Part shown: in pieces, positions 53,301-63,293 of the stretch | Layout of the letters: each line of letters begins with the position of its first letter | Position numbering within the stretch: the stretch's first letter is position 1 | NCBI GenBank assembly: GCA_034687125.1 | Contig: JAQGBZ010000165.1 | Coordinates: forward strand, 1 to 64,000 | Direction: 5' to 3' | Origin: Neelides folsomi | Taxonomy: Eukaryota; Arthropoda; Collembola; Neelipleona; Neelidae | Length of the DNA: 64,000 nucleotides | Notes under the pieces: model-generated | What the model was told of the DNA's origin: nothing | The model's input: the letters and a program-made list of their open reading frames with translations, nothing else | Databases searched by the model: none | Made by a program: the position numbers and the translations under genes

Positions 53301-56300
53301 ATTTCTTGTTTATGGCACGTTAACTATCCAAATGCCATTTTAGCAAAAGAAAAAAGTATGGAAATTGTTGTTTATAACTTGATCTAGTTTTCCCCCACAC
53401 ACCATTGGTGTAATAACAATGGACATTTTAATGGTAGAGATCCAAAGGAGAAACAATTCCGGTTTATACAAAACATCATATTTTCATCTCCTCTTCTTTA
53501 TCCCACATCCAAGTGAATTATTCACCATTGAAGTGAATTATTCAGTTAAAAAAGATTAAGCAATTGAAAATAATGGTTGGTAATAAGGATAAGGGTTGTA
53601 AAATGGAATTAATCTCAGGTTGTGTATTATTTCATATACACATCATACATAATACATATCATACATAATACAGATACATAATAGTGTTAAAGTACTCTAT
53701 AAGAAATGCATCATATTATTTTATTTATTTCATATTGTATGTATAGTAGTATAATAACCTCAGACGTGTTCCATTGATACCATTTGGAACACGTCTGAAG
53801 TAATTTAAAAAAAATTGCTAGAAAAATTGTAACGATGTTTGCATTGATTTGAAATAAGTTCAAAGCGGAAGAAATCCAACATTATGTTATCAATCACACA
53901 AATGCAATACTTTTCAATACAAACCGCTAAACCACATTGATCATGTTCGCGTGTGTAAATAAATAAATCAAACAATCTTCTACTTACAGAATTATTTCTT
54001 GAGAGAAAACCAGAAAGACAAATTTTCCATTGTAGTAGAAATAGGTAATATGAAGGATATTATATAAATCATTTCATTGGAATTTCAACATTAAAATTAT
54101 TTTCTTCCGACTTGTGTTCAATTGTAATTCTGATTTAAAGATTCACAATAGTGAGTTAAGTAATATGAATATATTTAATGTACTTTGAATATTTAAATAT
54201 TAAATTTAATTTAATTAAAGTAATTGTTAATTTCCAGCCCTGATCGAATCTCTTGGTTTGGCTCCGATGCGTGAAATCATTAGCAAACTTGGTGGTTGGC
54301 CCGTTTTGGAAGGAGACAAATGGGATGCTTCGACTTTCACTTGGAAAGAATCCGTCTATCGCTTCAGGGAACATGGATACTCTGTGGATTATTTCATCGA
54401 CTTCTCTGTAATCACTCTTCTTTTTTAAATGACAATTTCCTTCTCCCAAACATCAAATGGAAAATTCTCTTTGTTTAGGTCACCACTGACGTGAAGAATT
54501 CTACACAAAGGATCATTGATGTAAATTAATTTCTTTTGTTATTTAGCTATATATGAAATTAATAATTACAATCATAAGATTAATAAATACAATCATAAGA
54601 ATAAATACAACTATGAGATTTATACAAGATTATGCTAGCTGAGATTAAAATGCAAACTGCATACATAAATTAATAAAAATACAACTGATAGTGTAATAAC
54701 TGTAATACAAGTATGGACATATCGTATACATACAGTATGGATACATTATGTAGTAATATATTTATGTACAGTATTGAAAGATATTATATCCAATATGTAA
54801 GCAGAATTTTAATTGACAATTTCTCTTTTTAGATTGACCAACCTGCTCTTGGATTAAGTCGAGAATATTTAATGAAAGGATTAAATGAACCAGAGGTCAA
54901 AGCATATAAGAAATACCAGGTAAAATGAATATTAATTAACTAATTTAATTAATTAACTTAAAATTAAACTTTTCTTTGCTCGGTTAGCTATTTTAATAAT
55001 TTAATGAATAAATGTAAATTGGAATGTAAATTTGGTGTTAAATGGGAATTATGGGAATGAATTTGTGTTAGAATAAAAGACGGAGAAGTTGTAATTGATT
55101 CATGAATTCACATAGGACAAAATAATATCTTGTTCGGAATTGTTCTCTTGGGTTTTAATCTGACCAAGGTTCTCATTTTCATTCCCATTACGTTGATTAG
55201 GTGGATTTGGCAGTTCTACTCGGCGCCGACCCAGTGCAGGCTGAGAAGGAAATGGAAGACGCGCTGTTGTTCGAGAAAATGCTGGCCAATGCAAGTCTTT
55301 TAATCTCATTTAAGTCTCCGTTGATTCGCTCAATTATGGAAATGTTTTATTTAAATTCTTTCATTAGTTCTCACTGCCCCGAGAGGAGAGACGAAACGTG
55401 ACGAAACTCTATAACCCCATGACGATTGTCGAGCTTCAGAAAAAGTTCAATTCCATCCCATGGGCCGAATACATCAATAAACTCCTCCCTGAAAAGGTTT
55501 CTCATCTTTTAATAACCGAAACCGAACCAATTTATAATAATAATAAATCCTATATTTTTTAAATATTCCATATTTAACTAAATGTAAAAACAATTACAAA
55601 TTAATTAATTTACAAAAATTTTATGGATTAAAAAATTGGATGGATACCAAATTTTATATAAATTCAATTTTTTTATGATTTTTTAAATTATTTTTTTGTA
55701 ATAATTTTCTAGGTGAAAATCGCTCATGATGAAATTGTAATTGTAACAGTTCCAAGCTACTTGACAAATTTCGAAAAGCTCGTGTCTGAAGTTCCAAAGA
55801 GGTACAAAGATCCTATATACATAATTTGTATAACATTGCCATTTTAATAAAATTAAAATCCGTGAAAGGAAATTTAATTATTCCAATTAAGTCCAAGTAG
55901 ATGATAATAGCCGAATTTAAATAAGCCTAATATTAAACAGAACCCAAGCGAATTATGTTATGTGGAGAGCCGCGGCCGCCTCTGTGAGTTACATGAATGA
56001 AGCCGCTCGGAAACTTCAGCTCGATTACACCACGGCTTTGACTGGAAAAGGAGAGCGAGAACCGAGATGGAAAGAATGTGTCGGCGTCGTTTCAGCAAGG
56101 TAAAATGGGCCTTAATCAAATCATCCTCTACTTGACCATTATTGAACCTTTATTGGGTCATTATTCCTCAAACGTCTCTCATTCATCTTGTAAATGGGAA
56201 AGGATTATCATTTGAGCCCACAATTTATATTTAAGTTATCTTTATAATTTATCTTTAATTTGTCTTTAAGTTATTTAATCTTAATTTATTTAATCATCGA

Positions 56301-59300
56301 TTTATGAATGCAGCTTGGCCAATGCAGTCGGAGCTCTTTACGTGAGACGGCATTTCAAAGAAGAAGCCCGCGGTTCGGCCTTGGAAATGGTTCAAGACAT
56401 TCGCGAATCTTTTAGAGGAATTGTCGATAATTTGGAATGGATGGACGCAACGACAAAGTATGGAAATTCATATGTTTGGATATTTGGATATTTTATAAAT
56501 TTTATATACAGGGTGGGCCATAAGTTGCTTTCTTTTTATAAGATTATATATTTAAAACAAAGCAACTTATGACCCACTCTGTATTTTATAAATCATAAAA
56601 TTCGATGAATTATTATGTTAAATGCCAATTAAGATTTTAAACTAATATTTTCTTATTATGTTAATTTATTAAGATTATAAAGGTACAAGTATTCCGCTAG
56701 CTTTGTGATTATCTGTAATATTAATATTTTATTTAATTAATGAGGTCAAGTTAAAAGTCCATCTTTACTAATTATTATAATTATCTAATAATTTAGAAAT
56801 TAAATCATTTTTGTTAAATTCACAATTTATATTTTATTTAAGAACTCGTGCTAATGAGAAGGCAAGTTCAATGGAATCTCATATTGGATATCCAAAGGAG
56901 CTTCTTGAGAATCAAAAACTTGAAGATTTGTACAACGGGGTAAGGAAATAAATGCGAAAATTTTTAATTAATGGATTATTATAATCATAGTTAAATAAAG
57001 TTAATTGATGAATAATAATTAGTTTAAATCAATTGAATAATAAAAATAAAGTTAATTGAAAATGATAAATTTATAATTTTTACAGTTGGAAATGGGCGAA
57101 AATGATTATTTAGAAAATGTTTTAAATCTCACCAAGTTCGGAACTGACTACGCCTACAATAAGCTTAGAGAAAAAGTGAACAAGACTGATTGGATTTCTC
57201 ACGGAAGGCCCGCAGTTGTCAATGCATTTTATGCCCCACTGGAAAACTCAATTCAATTCCCGGCTGGAATCTTACAAGGAATCTTCTTTGACAATGATCG
57301 ACCCAAATATATGAATTATGGTGCAATTGGTTGGGTCATTGGACATGAAATTACACATGGATTTGATGATCAGGTTCACCTTCGTTCCCATAAATATTTT
57401 ATTTCAAATAATTTAAGTTTAAATTTTAATAATTTAAATTCAATGTCTTTAAGGATCAATAATCCTAAAATGGTCTCGGCAAATTCCATTTATAAGCTCT
57501 GATACTGAATATTTTTAAAAAGTACAAATACATTTCCTCTTCAGAATCGCATGATTAAAATAAAGGATTGTACTTTTTTGAAAAAGTTCCTCGTTGCTTT
57601 ACAATTACATCTCAAAGTTGGTCGAGGTTTAAAACTTCAAATCCAATTTACGCTAAGATTAGTCTTATTCGTATAAAGTATATATACGAGTTCGATTGGA
57701 AATTACATTTACGAAAATAAAGGATTGTTAGATTTTTGAATGAACACACTGTAATATTAACGATATTTAAATATTTGATTCGATTTTTAGACTTTTAATT
57801 ATTGTCTTCTTCATTTCACGTGTCCAAGGACCCATTGTTGTATTATTAATTATTAAAATTATTAAATAAGTGCTCTGAGGGGGGTTTTCCTAATTTCTAT
57901 GCATTTGATTATTAAATCAATCGCCGCCCCATTTGAGCATTTTTTAATATTTTTAATAATTAAACAATAGAAAGAACATATGTGATTGAAGTATCAATAA
58001 AATATGGTTTCCAGGATATTGCAGCTTAAGATATAAACTTCTATAGATTCTATACATACAGTTTGTAGTTGTAATTGTAATGAAAAACCTTTACGACAAA
58101 TTTTATGTAAATGTTTTTTTCCAAAAATTAATTTCGTTTGTCTGACAAATTGGTATAGTACATTTTATAGAGAATTTAATGGAGATTTCAAAAATATAAA
58201 GTTTTAATATAAAATTATCTCTGGTTAAAAAGTTATAGTTAAAATCAATTAATAATATCCGAAAAAATTTTACAAAAAATTTAAACACGAATAATTTCTT
58301 TATTTTGTCGCTAGCTTTAGTATTGTTGATAATTTTATATAAAAACTATACATTTTTGGAAACTGCGTTAAATTCTGGTAAAAATGGCTTATAACGATTT
58401 TACAATATTGATTTTTTTCTCAAATAGAACTTGAAAGACAAAGTGCATAAGTAAATTATTAAGTAAATAAGTATCGCTATAATTAGCGTTATGTTTAAAT
58501 TCAACACTAGCAATATATTATTAAAATTCTTATTTATATTAATTAATTCATTTTATTATAATTTTTACTTTACAGGGAAGACAATTTGACAAAGAAGGTA
58601 ATTTGTACGATTGGTGGGAGCCAACAACGAAGGAAGCATATTTAAGAAAAACCCAATGCATTATCTGGCAATATGGAAATTATACAGCTACCGAAGTCGA
58701 TCTCAAAGTAAGAATTTATAAATATTTAAATTGGATTTTCAACTTACTATAACTTAATTTAATAAAGTGATAATTAAACTAAAAATTTTATTTTATGTCA
58801 ACGAACTCATTTTAATTCAACCAACGTTTTGCATTTACAGCTCAATGGAATTAACACCCAAGGTGAAAACATTGCCGACAATGGAGGAATCAAAGAAGCT
58901 TACAAAGCATACCAAAGTTGGGTTACTCGAAATGGACATGAAAAAGTAACACAATTAAACCTTTAATTAAAATCATAATTATAATTACAATCAAAACTTT
59001 ACAATAGTTAAACCTTCAATTAAAATCATGAATAATTAGAATAATTACAATTAAGAAAACTTTTGAAGAATTAAACTTAATTGGTTTTTTTTATTTTAGT
59101 CATTACCAGGATTAAAGTACTCGCCAAATCAATTGTTTTGGATCAGTGCAGCTTCGGTTTGGTGCAATAAATATCGACCGGAATCTCTCAAACTTCGGAT
59201 TTTAACCGGCGTCCATTCGCCGGGTGAATTCCGAGTTCGCGGTCCGTTCTCTAACATGGATAAGTTCTCTGAAGATTTCAACTGCCCTGTTAATTCAAAT

Positions 59301-59333
59301 ATGAATCCAAAAAATAAATGTTTCGTCTGGTAG
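32256..59333 (+). CDS. M13-family (neprilysin/ECE-like) membrane zinc metallopeptidase
   Basis: A complete gene of 17 coding exons encoding 774 aa, a usual family length. Exons: 32256-32332, 48709-48836, 50039-50146, 50483-50728, 54238-54407, 54479-54520, 54833-54919, 55201-55290, 55368-55496, 55713-55801, 55941-56099, 56314-56457, 56843-56939, 57086-57373, 58576-58707, 58841-58945, 59100-59333. Every junction keeps frame; all introns are GT-AG except the GC-AG one at 55291-55367. The product is a type II membrane ectoenzyme: short cytoplasmic tail (1-40), one membrane segment (about 41-60), M13 N-terminal domain from [14 protein letters not shown] (117-130), and a catalytic C-terminal domain with NAFYA (568-572), HEITH (609-613) and ENIADNGG (671-678), ending CFVW. 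Ten ectodomain cysteines match the family's disulfide set, and six N-glycosylation sequons are visible. Such enzymes cleave small extracellular peptides on the amino side of hydrophobic residues. Which paralogue this is cannot be told. Confidence 0.96.
40304..40763. mobile_element. non-autonomous DNA transposon with terminal inverted repeats, 460 bp
   Basis: The left end reads AAAGGTCCTTATTCAACTT and the right end read inward AAAGGTCCTTATTCGACTT, 18 of 19 identical. ATT flanks both ends (40301-40303, 40764-40766), a 3-bp target duplication consistent with PIF/Harbinger-type insertion. There is no reading frame. Inside are two blocks (40367-40453 and 40545-40630) that begin ACACCGAGCGATT and end TTGACTTCACGT with diverged middles. 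The superfamily is inferred from the duplication length only. Confidence 0.75.
41941..42020. repeat. ACTTAACTATA minisatellite
   Basis: About seven imperfect units of 10-13 bp (TTAACTATAC with variable T insertions) in the first M13 intron. Confidence 0.7.
45509..45553. repeat. perfect 19-bp inverted repeat (hairpin)
   Basis: TCAACGTTAAAATCTCAAG at 45509-45527 is exactly complementary to 45535-45553, with a 7-nt loop. Degenerate direct copies of the right arm (CAAGTTGGGATTTC, TCAACTTGGG) follow to about 45590. It lies in the first M13 intron and has no TA or TIR hallmark. Confidence 0.8.
47310..47390. repeat. 27-bp minisatellite
   Basis: 47310-47336 and 47337-47363 are identical 27-bp units containing TTTTTGGATTTTCTAGACGA; a third, degenerate unit follows. 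The frame over it encodes a repeating FLDFLDEFQ string, which is not a gene. It lies in the first M13 intron. Confidence 0.85.
48709..48836 (+). CDS. M13 gene, exon 2 (juxtamembrane and membrane segment)
   Basis: Encodes [14 protein letters not shown], a basic cytoplasmic juxtamembrane block, then [20 protein letters not shown] as the single signal-anchor helix, then a short stalk. Positive charges before the helix and none after it predict a type II (N-in) topology, as known for the family. A CAGG donor gives a phase-1 junction to the exon at 50039. Confidence 0.92.
50848..50931. repeat. AATGGTAAATAGCAT minisatellite
   Basis: Five to six imperfect units of AATGGTAAATAGC(AT) close to the donor side of the 3.5-kb M13 intron. 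Confidence 0.7.
51751..51827. mobile_element. palindromic miniature element (MITE), 77 bp
   Basis: CAGAGTGGGTCTAAAGTCGC at the left and CAGGGTGGGTCTAAAGTCGC read inward from the right, with TA on each side. The arms continue to match for about 25 bp. Compared with its relatives, both arms carry the same substitutions (TCTAAAGTCGC for CCATAAGTTGC). Confidence 0.85.
53201..53225. repeat. (GTATT)5 microsatellite
   Basis: Five uninterrupted GTATT units within the 3.5-kb M13 intron. Confidence 0.85.
53760..53798. repeat. perfect 14-bp inverted repeat (hairpin)
   Basis: TCAGACGTGTTCCA (53760-53773) and TGGAACACGTCTGA (53785-53798) flank an 11-nt loop. The arms are GC-richer than the surrounding intron, so chance is a less likely explanation than for the AT hairpins. 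Confidence 0.75.
55291..55367 (+). other. GC-AG intron of the M13 gene (77 nt)
   Basis: The donor is AAT then GCAAGT, the standard GC-AG consensus; the acceptor is TTTCATTAG. Splicing here joins MLAN to [10 protein letters not shown] in frame and restores an N-F-S glycosylation sequon where relatives have a similar N-x-S/T. The nearest GT (55295) would break the frame. Confidence 0.85.
56509..56581. mobile_element. palindromic miniature element (MITE), 73 bp
   Basis: CAGGGTGGGCCATAAGTTGC at the left and CAGAGTGGGTCATAAGTTGC read inward from the right, with TA on each side. It lies in an M13 intron, 51 bp after the donor of the exon ending at 56457, so it is transcribed with the gene. Confidence 0.88.
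57086..57373 (+). CDS. M13 gene, catalytic exon with HExxH
   Basis: Encodes residues 523-618. NAFYAPLEN (568-576) is the substrate-backbone-binding motif. [10 protein letters not shown] carries two zinc-ligand histidines (609, 613) and the catalytic glutamate (610). Sequons NLT (536) and NKT (554) are present. All residues expected for activity in this exon are intact. Confidence 0.95.
58841..58945 (+). CDS. M13 gene, third zinc ligand exon
   Basis: Encodes residues 663-697. ENIADNGG supplies the third zinc ligand (Glu671) and the supporting aspartate (Asp675), 62 residues after the first histidine, compared with 63 in human neprilysin. Confidence 0.95.
59100..59333 (+). CDS. M13 gene, last exon
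   Basis: Encodes residues 698-774. [15 protein letters not shown] contains the family's transition-state histidine and substrate-carboxylate arginine equivalents (His736, Arg742 by alignment from memory). The protein ends NKCFVW, the conserved C-x-x-W terminus, followed by TAG. Confidence 0.95.
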   Translation, partial: SLPGLKYSPNQLFWISAASVWCNKYRPESLKLRILTGVHSPGEFRVRGPFSNMDKFSEDFNCPVNSNMNPKNKCFVW

Positions 59334-62300
59334 ACCCGCCATAAGATTTCTACAAAAATACCTCACAGTCAAAATAGTATTTTTTTAAATTTGAATCTAC
59401 AACAAAAAATTTTCATCATTATCAATTTTATGAACTCTTTTTAGAAAAAGTTCTTTTTTAGAAAAATAATTTGTAGATTTTAATTTTAAAAGTTTTAGAA
59501 TTGAAAAAGATTTCAGAAATTGTATTTAAAAAATGTTGGTCGATTTTTAGCTTTTTTAAGTTGTTGTTGAAAGAAAAAGTTTTTTGATGAGTTTTGACAA
59601 TGGGAAATTTTAGTGAGAATTTTTAATGATGACTGAATGCCAAATACATGCATTGTAAAATATAACAAAATGTATGTACCATATATACACTAACATAAAA
59701 TATATAGATAAATATAATATAACATCCTTACATTATACATTATGTATATTATACATACATTTATTATACTTATCATGTATATGAAATATCTACAATTTTA
59801 CCTGTATTATAATATAATACTATTTAAATATAATAATGTTAATTAGTTTAATTAGTATCAATTTATATAATCCTTTATAGAAACTTGTATATACATGTAA
59901 TGTTAAAAGAGCATCTGTATATCAAAAAATGGATTTTGTTTCATTACAAATAATTTGATCTTACTTTGCTCATTTTTACTATCAAGATCTTGTTAAGGAT
60001 TTTTAGAATTTAACTTAAAAAATTTAAACCATAAAATCCAACGCAGATTAAATAATATTTAAATAATATTTATATTTAAAATAATTGTAATTAAATAATG
60101 CTTGACATTTACAAAGGTTGAGTTTTATCAATACAAGAACTGTTCCTTCAATTTTAAAAAAACGTATGTTGTGTGTAAATGTCAAATATTAGCTTTTTTA
60201 AAATAAATTTAAAAAAAGGATCATTAGGGTTTCTTTTTTATTCTCAAATGGTTCATAATTTTTAAAAGCTACCTTTAGTTAGTGAATTAATGTAGTGCCA
60301 TTTTTAATGAGGAAAAATGCTAAGATTGTAAAAGTTAGCTTTGTATAAAAAATGTACGTGAAGCGAACAAATTTATTTATTTATTAGTTTGTTAATGTTT
60401 TAACATTAGAAGTGATCTTTATATATAAAAATAACATGTTATGAAGTTATGATTATTGAGCTAAATTTGTAGTTAAATAGAAATTAATTATAGGAGGAAA
60501 ATAAAATTTGATAAAATATTTTTTCTAAATCATAATTTGGCATTTAAATCATTTAAAAAATATATTTTTTAAAAAATATTCATTTAAATAATATTTTTTT
60601 AATTTTGAGTTTTAAATATTTATTTAATTGTCTTATTTACCATCATTGGGATTCATTGATCTTTAAATGAGATCAAAGACGCCAACTGCGTTACAATTTC
60701 GCATGAATTAAACATTTGCATTTTTGCATAGATATTGGAAACATTTTTTTAAAAAATTGCCACGTTTCTATTTTAGTACCTAAATATTTAACGTATTCTG
60801 TATTTAACTCTTGGAGCATTTGGTTCAAATTATGCTTTCAATTTTTATTATGCTTATAAATATTAATGGAATAATAATTTAACTCAACTTTTCCTATTTC
60901 ATTCCCAATGGATCTTAAAAGGAGTCAAACCAATGTATTAAACCCGTAATATAAAACTCATAATATCCCAATATGGATATAAGAATGTATGTACTATAAG
61001 TACATTATAAAAAACAACAATTTGGTTGACAATAAAATAATGTCCAAGGAAAGTTGTTTGCAAAACTGATAAGGAATTCAACCGTTGGATTTTGACTCAA
61101 GTTCAAATGTTATTTTGTCATTTTATAAGACAAGATTTAACACATTGGGATGTCATTTTAATAATATTATTATTAAAATGACTCTTATACATGTCTTACA
61201 TTTAGAAAAATATTGTCTAATATACTTCCCAATAAGTCCATTCACTTGAGTGTTTGTCTCTCTTAATCCTTCTAATGATAAAAACTTATTACTGCTCTTT
61301 GTCCAATTAAATCAAAATCATAATTATCCATTTTAACTTTATTAAATGCGTCTTAAAGATAAACTAATTATAAAATTATCGTATCTCATCAATTAGCATT
61401 TTCATATACAATATACATAGATGAATCAACTTTTTGGGCAGTATATTAGTCTGAAAGTGAGTATACCATACATACAGTACCATACAGTAACATACATACA
61501 TAGTATAATAGTATAAATATATAGGAAAATATACTTATATTTTATGTTGTATATACTCCATACATTCTAACTTGTACATAAATTCATATATTAAAAATTT
61601 AATCTTCAATCAACACAACAGAGGTTAAATGAGAATGTAAAATAAATTAAAATTGCCCACGATTTCAATCTAAATTAAATGAGTTGAAGACCTTTAGTCT
61701 TTACAATTTGAACAATTCATTGAAAGTAACCCGCAACTCAAAGAGTCATTTCCATTTCTCTCTTCGACTTTGCCTCTTTGGCCTCTTTAGAATTAAAAAT
61801 GAATTACACGAGTTGACTTAAAGAGATGAAGAAAAGAATCGATTTCTCATTTATTATCCAAAGAGTTTCTCATAATACATTAATATAATACATTAAGCTT
61901 TAATATACATTAAAGTTTAATATCATGACTCATGATCTCCACAATTGGAATTAAAGTTCATGATCAAGTTCGGAAATACATATAAATAAAATACATTGGT
62001 TTGGCTCCACTTAATTAAGATGGGCAAAAAGGAAAAGTTTCATTTTTGTTTGAATTAGATAAGAAAATGATTGAGTGGATGACTAGGCATTTTCAGATCC
62101 TTAGATTCTATACATTACAATACATTTACAATACATCTACAATACAAATCCATACAATACATTTACAATACATACAATACATACAATACGTTTACGATAC
62201 ATTTTACATTGCCATTTTACATTTAGTTGGTCAGAGCAAATAAATGATCTTTGTATTATTTTGTATTGGATCAGTTGGATCTTCGCATGGAAATTTCTCC

Positions 62301-63106
62301 TTGGTCATTTACACATTTGTGCACTAAACCATTCCTTGTTGAACCGTAGAGGATTGAGGTTGATCAGAAAAAGGCTCTCATCATCATCAACAGATTCCCA
62401 TGGTTCAACCATTGGATTTATATTCATTTACCATATATAAGACATCTTAAACTCCCGGGCCCATTAACTTGGATAAATAACCTACTTTGTTACATTTAGT
62501 TCGTTAAGCTCAAATCAATTCTTATCTCTTCCTTTTTCAAAGTGGCAGGATGAAACTCTTTTTCGCGATGTGTGAAAGTTCGCAGTTGGAAGATTCAACT
62601 CATTAAAGAGTTCATGTCTTGTTTCAACTTTTACTGATAATTATTTTTATTTCATTCGCTACAACTTTTTGCCCTTTTCTTGATAAACCACTTTTAATAT
62701 TGGCATTAAACATTTAGCCAAATGTTAAAATTGTAAATTATAATCCAATTCCTTAAAAGGATTGATTGCTAAAGTGAATATTAATAAATTTGATACATTG
62801 ACATCAGCATATTTAATATAGATAAAATATTTAATATATACATAAAACATGATTCAATAAAATACATAAATTGAATATCACTTCCTACAACTATTTAAAT
62901 CAATATATTTTGGCTTTTTGGAATTTGTGATTTATGGGGATTTGTGAGTTTAAATAGAAAGTGTTTCCTTAATTTCACTTAAGTTCGCGTTACATCAAGT
63001 TTTATATTTAAAAGTTAAAGTTTAAAAGTTCCGACTTTGGTGTTTGTTACAGTTTATTTGTTTTCTTATTACACCTTGGGAGTGTTTTGAGTATTCGGAG
63101 TGAAGA
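59334..63106. other. intergenic region between the two M13 genes
   Basis: Contains the 3' untranslated region of the first M13 gene, whose end is not clear; the first AATAAA I see is near 60203 and ATTAAA variants occur earlier. The rest is AT-rich spacer with TACAATACA repeats at 62111-62210. No other gene was seen. Confidence 0.5.
62111..62210. repeat. TACAATACA(TT) minisatellite
   Basis: About nine imperfect units of TACAATACATT / TACAATACA in tandem, 0.9 kb upstream of the second M13 start. Confidence 0.8.
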
Positions 63107-63293
63107 ATGAGAGAAGCATGCAGGGAGTTTTATAGCGTCGCCAATTCTTCAATTTCCCAAAGGTAAGTCATTGTCATTTGGTCTCATACATTAATTTTAA
63201 AACCTTATTTGTTCATTTTTGACGTGGTTTGACCTTAAAAGGAATTTGTCATGGTGGGAGAAACGGACCAGTCTGGAAGGATGGCTTTTTGCG
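63107..63293 (+). CDS. second M13-family peptidase, 5' end only
   Basis: Exon 63107-63162 encodes MREACREFYSVANSSISQ plus AG of an Arg codon, ending at a GTAAGT donor. Exon 63242-63293, after an AAAAG acceptor, completes Arg and encodes NLSWWEKRTSLEGWLFA before a GTAATA donor. N-x-x-W-W-x-(R/K)-R-T-x-x-E matches [12 protein letters not shown] of the neighbouring M13 gene, and the junction has the same position and phase. An in-frame TGA precedes the ATG at 63101-63103. Reading through the second donor hits a stop within ten codons, so the membrane segment is probably split by an intron, unlike in the first gene. The remaining exons lie beyond the window. It is probably a tandem paralogue; a pseudogene cannot be excluded. 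Confidence 0.75.

Larger units (their letters stand above)
50729..54237 (+). other. M13 intron of 3.5 kb
   Basis: GTGAG...CCAG intron. It contains an AATGGTAAATAGCAT minisatellite (50848-50931), a palindromic miniature element (51751-51827), a GTATT microsatellite (53201-53225) and a 14-bp perfect hairpin (53760-53798). No nested gene was seen. Confidence 0.8.

Noticed and set aside
55295-55296. GT as an alternative donor four bases after the GC donor
   Set aside because: Using it would shift the frame before [10 protein letters not shown] and lose the conserved M13 sequence.
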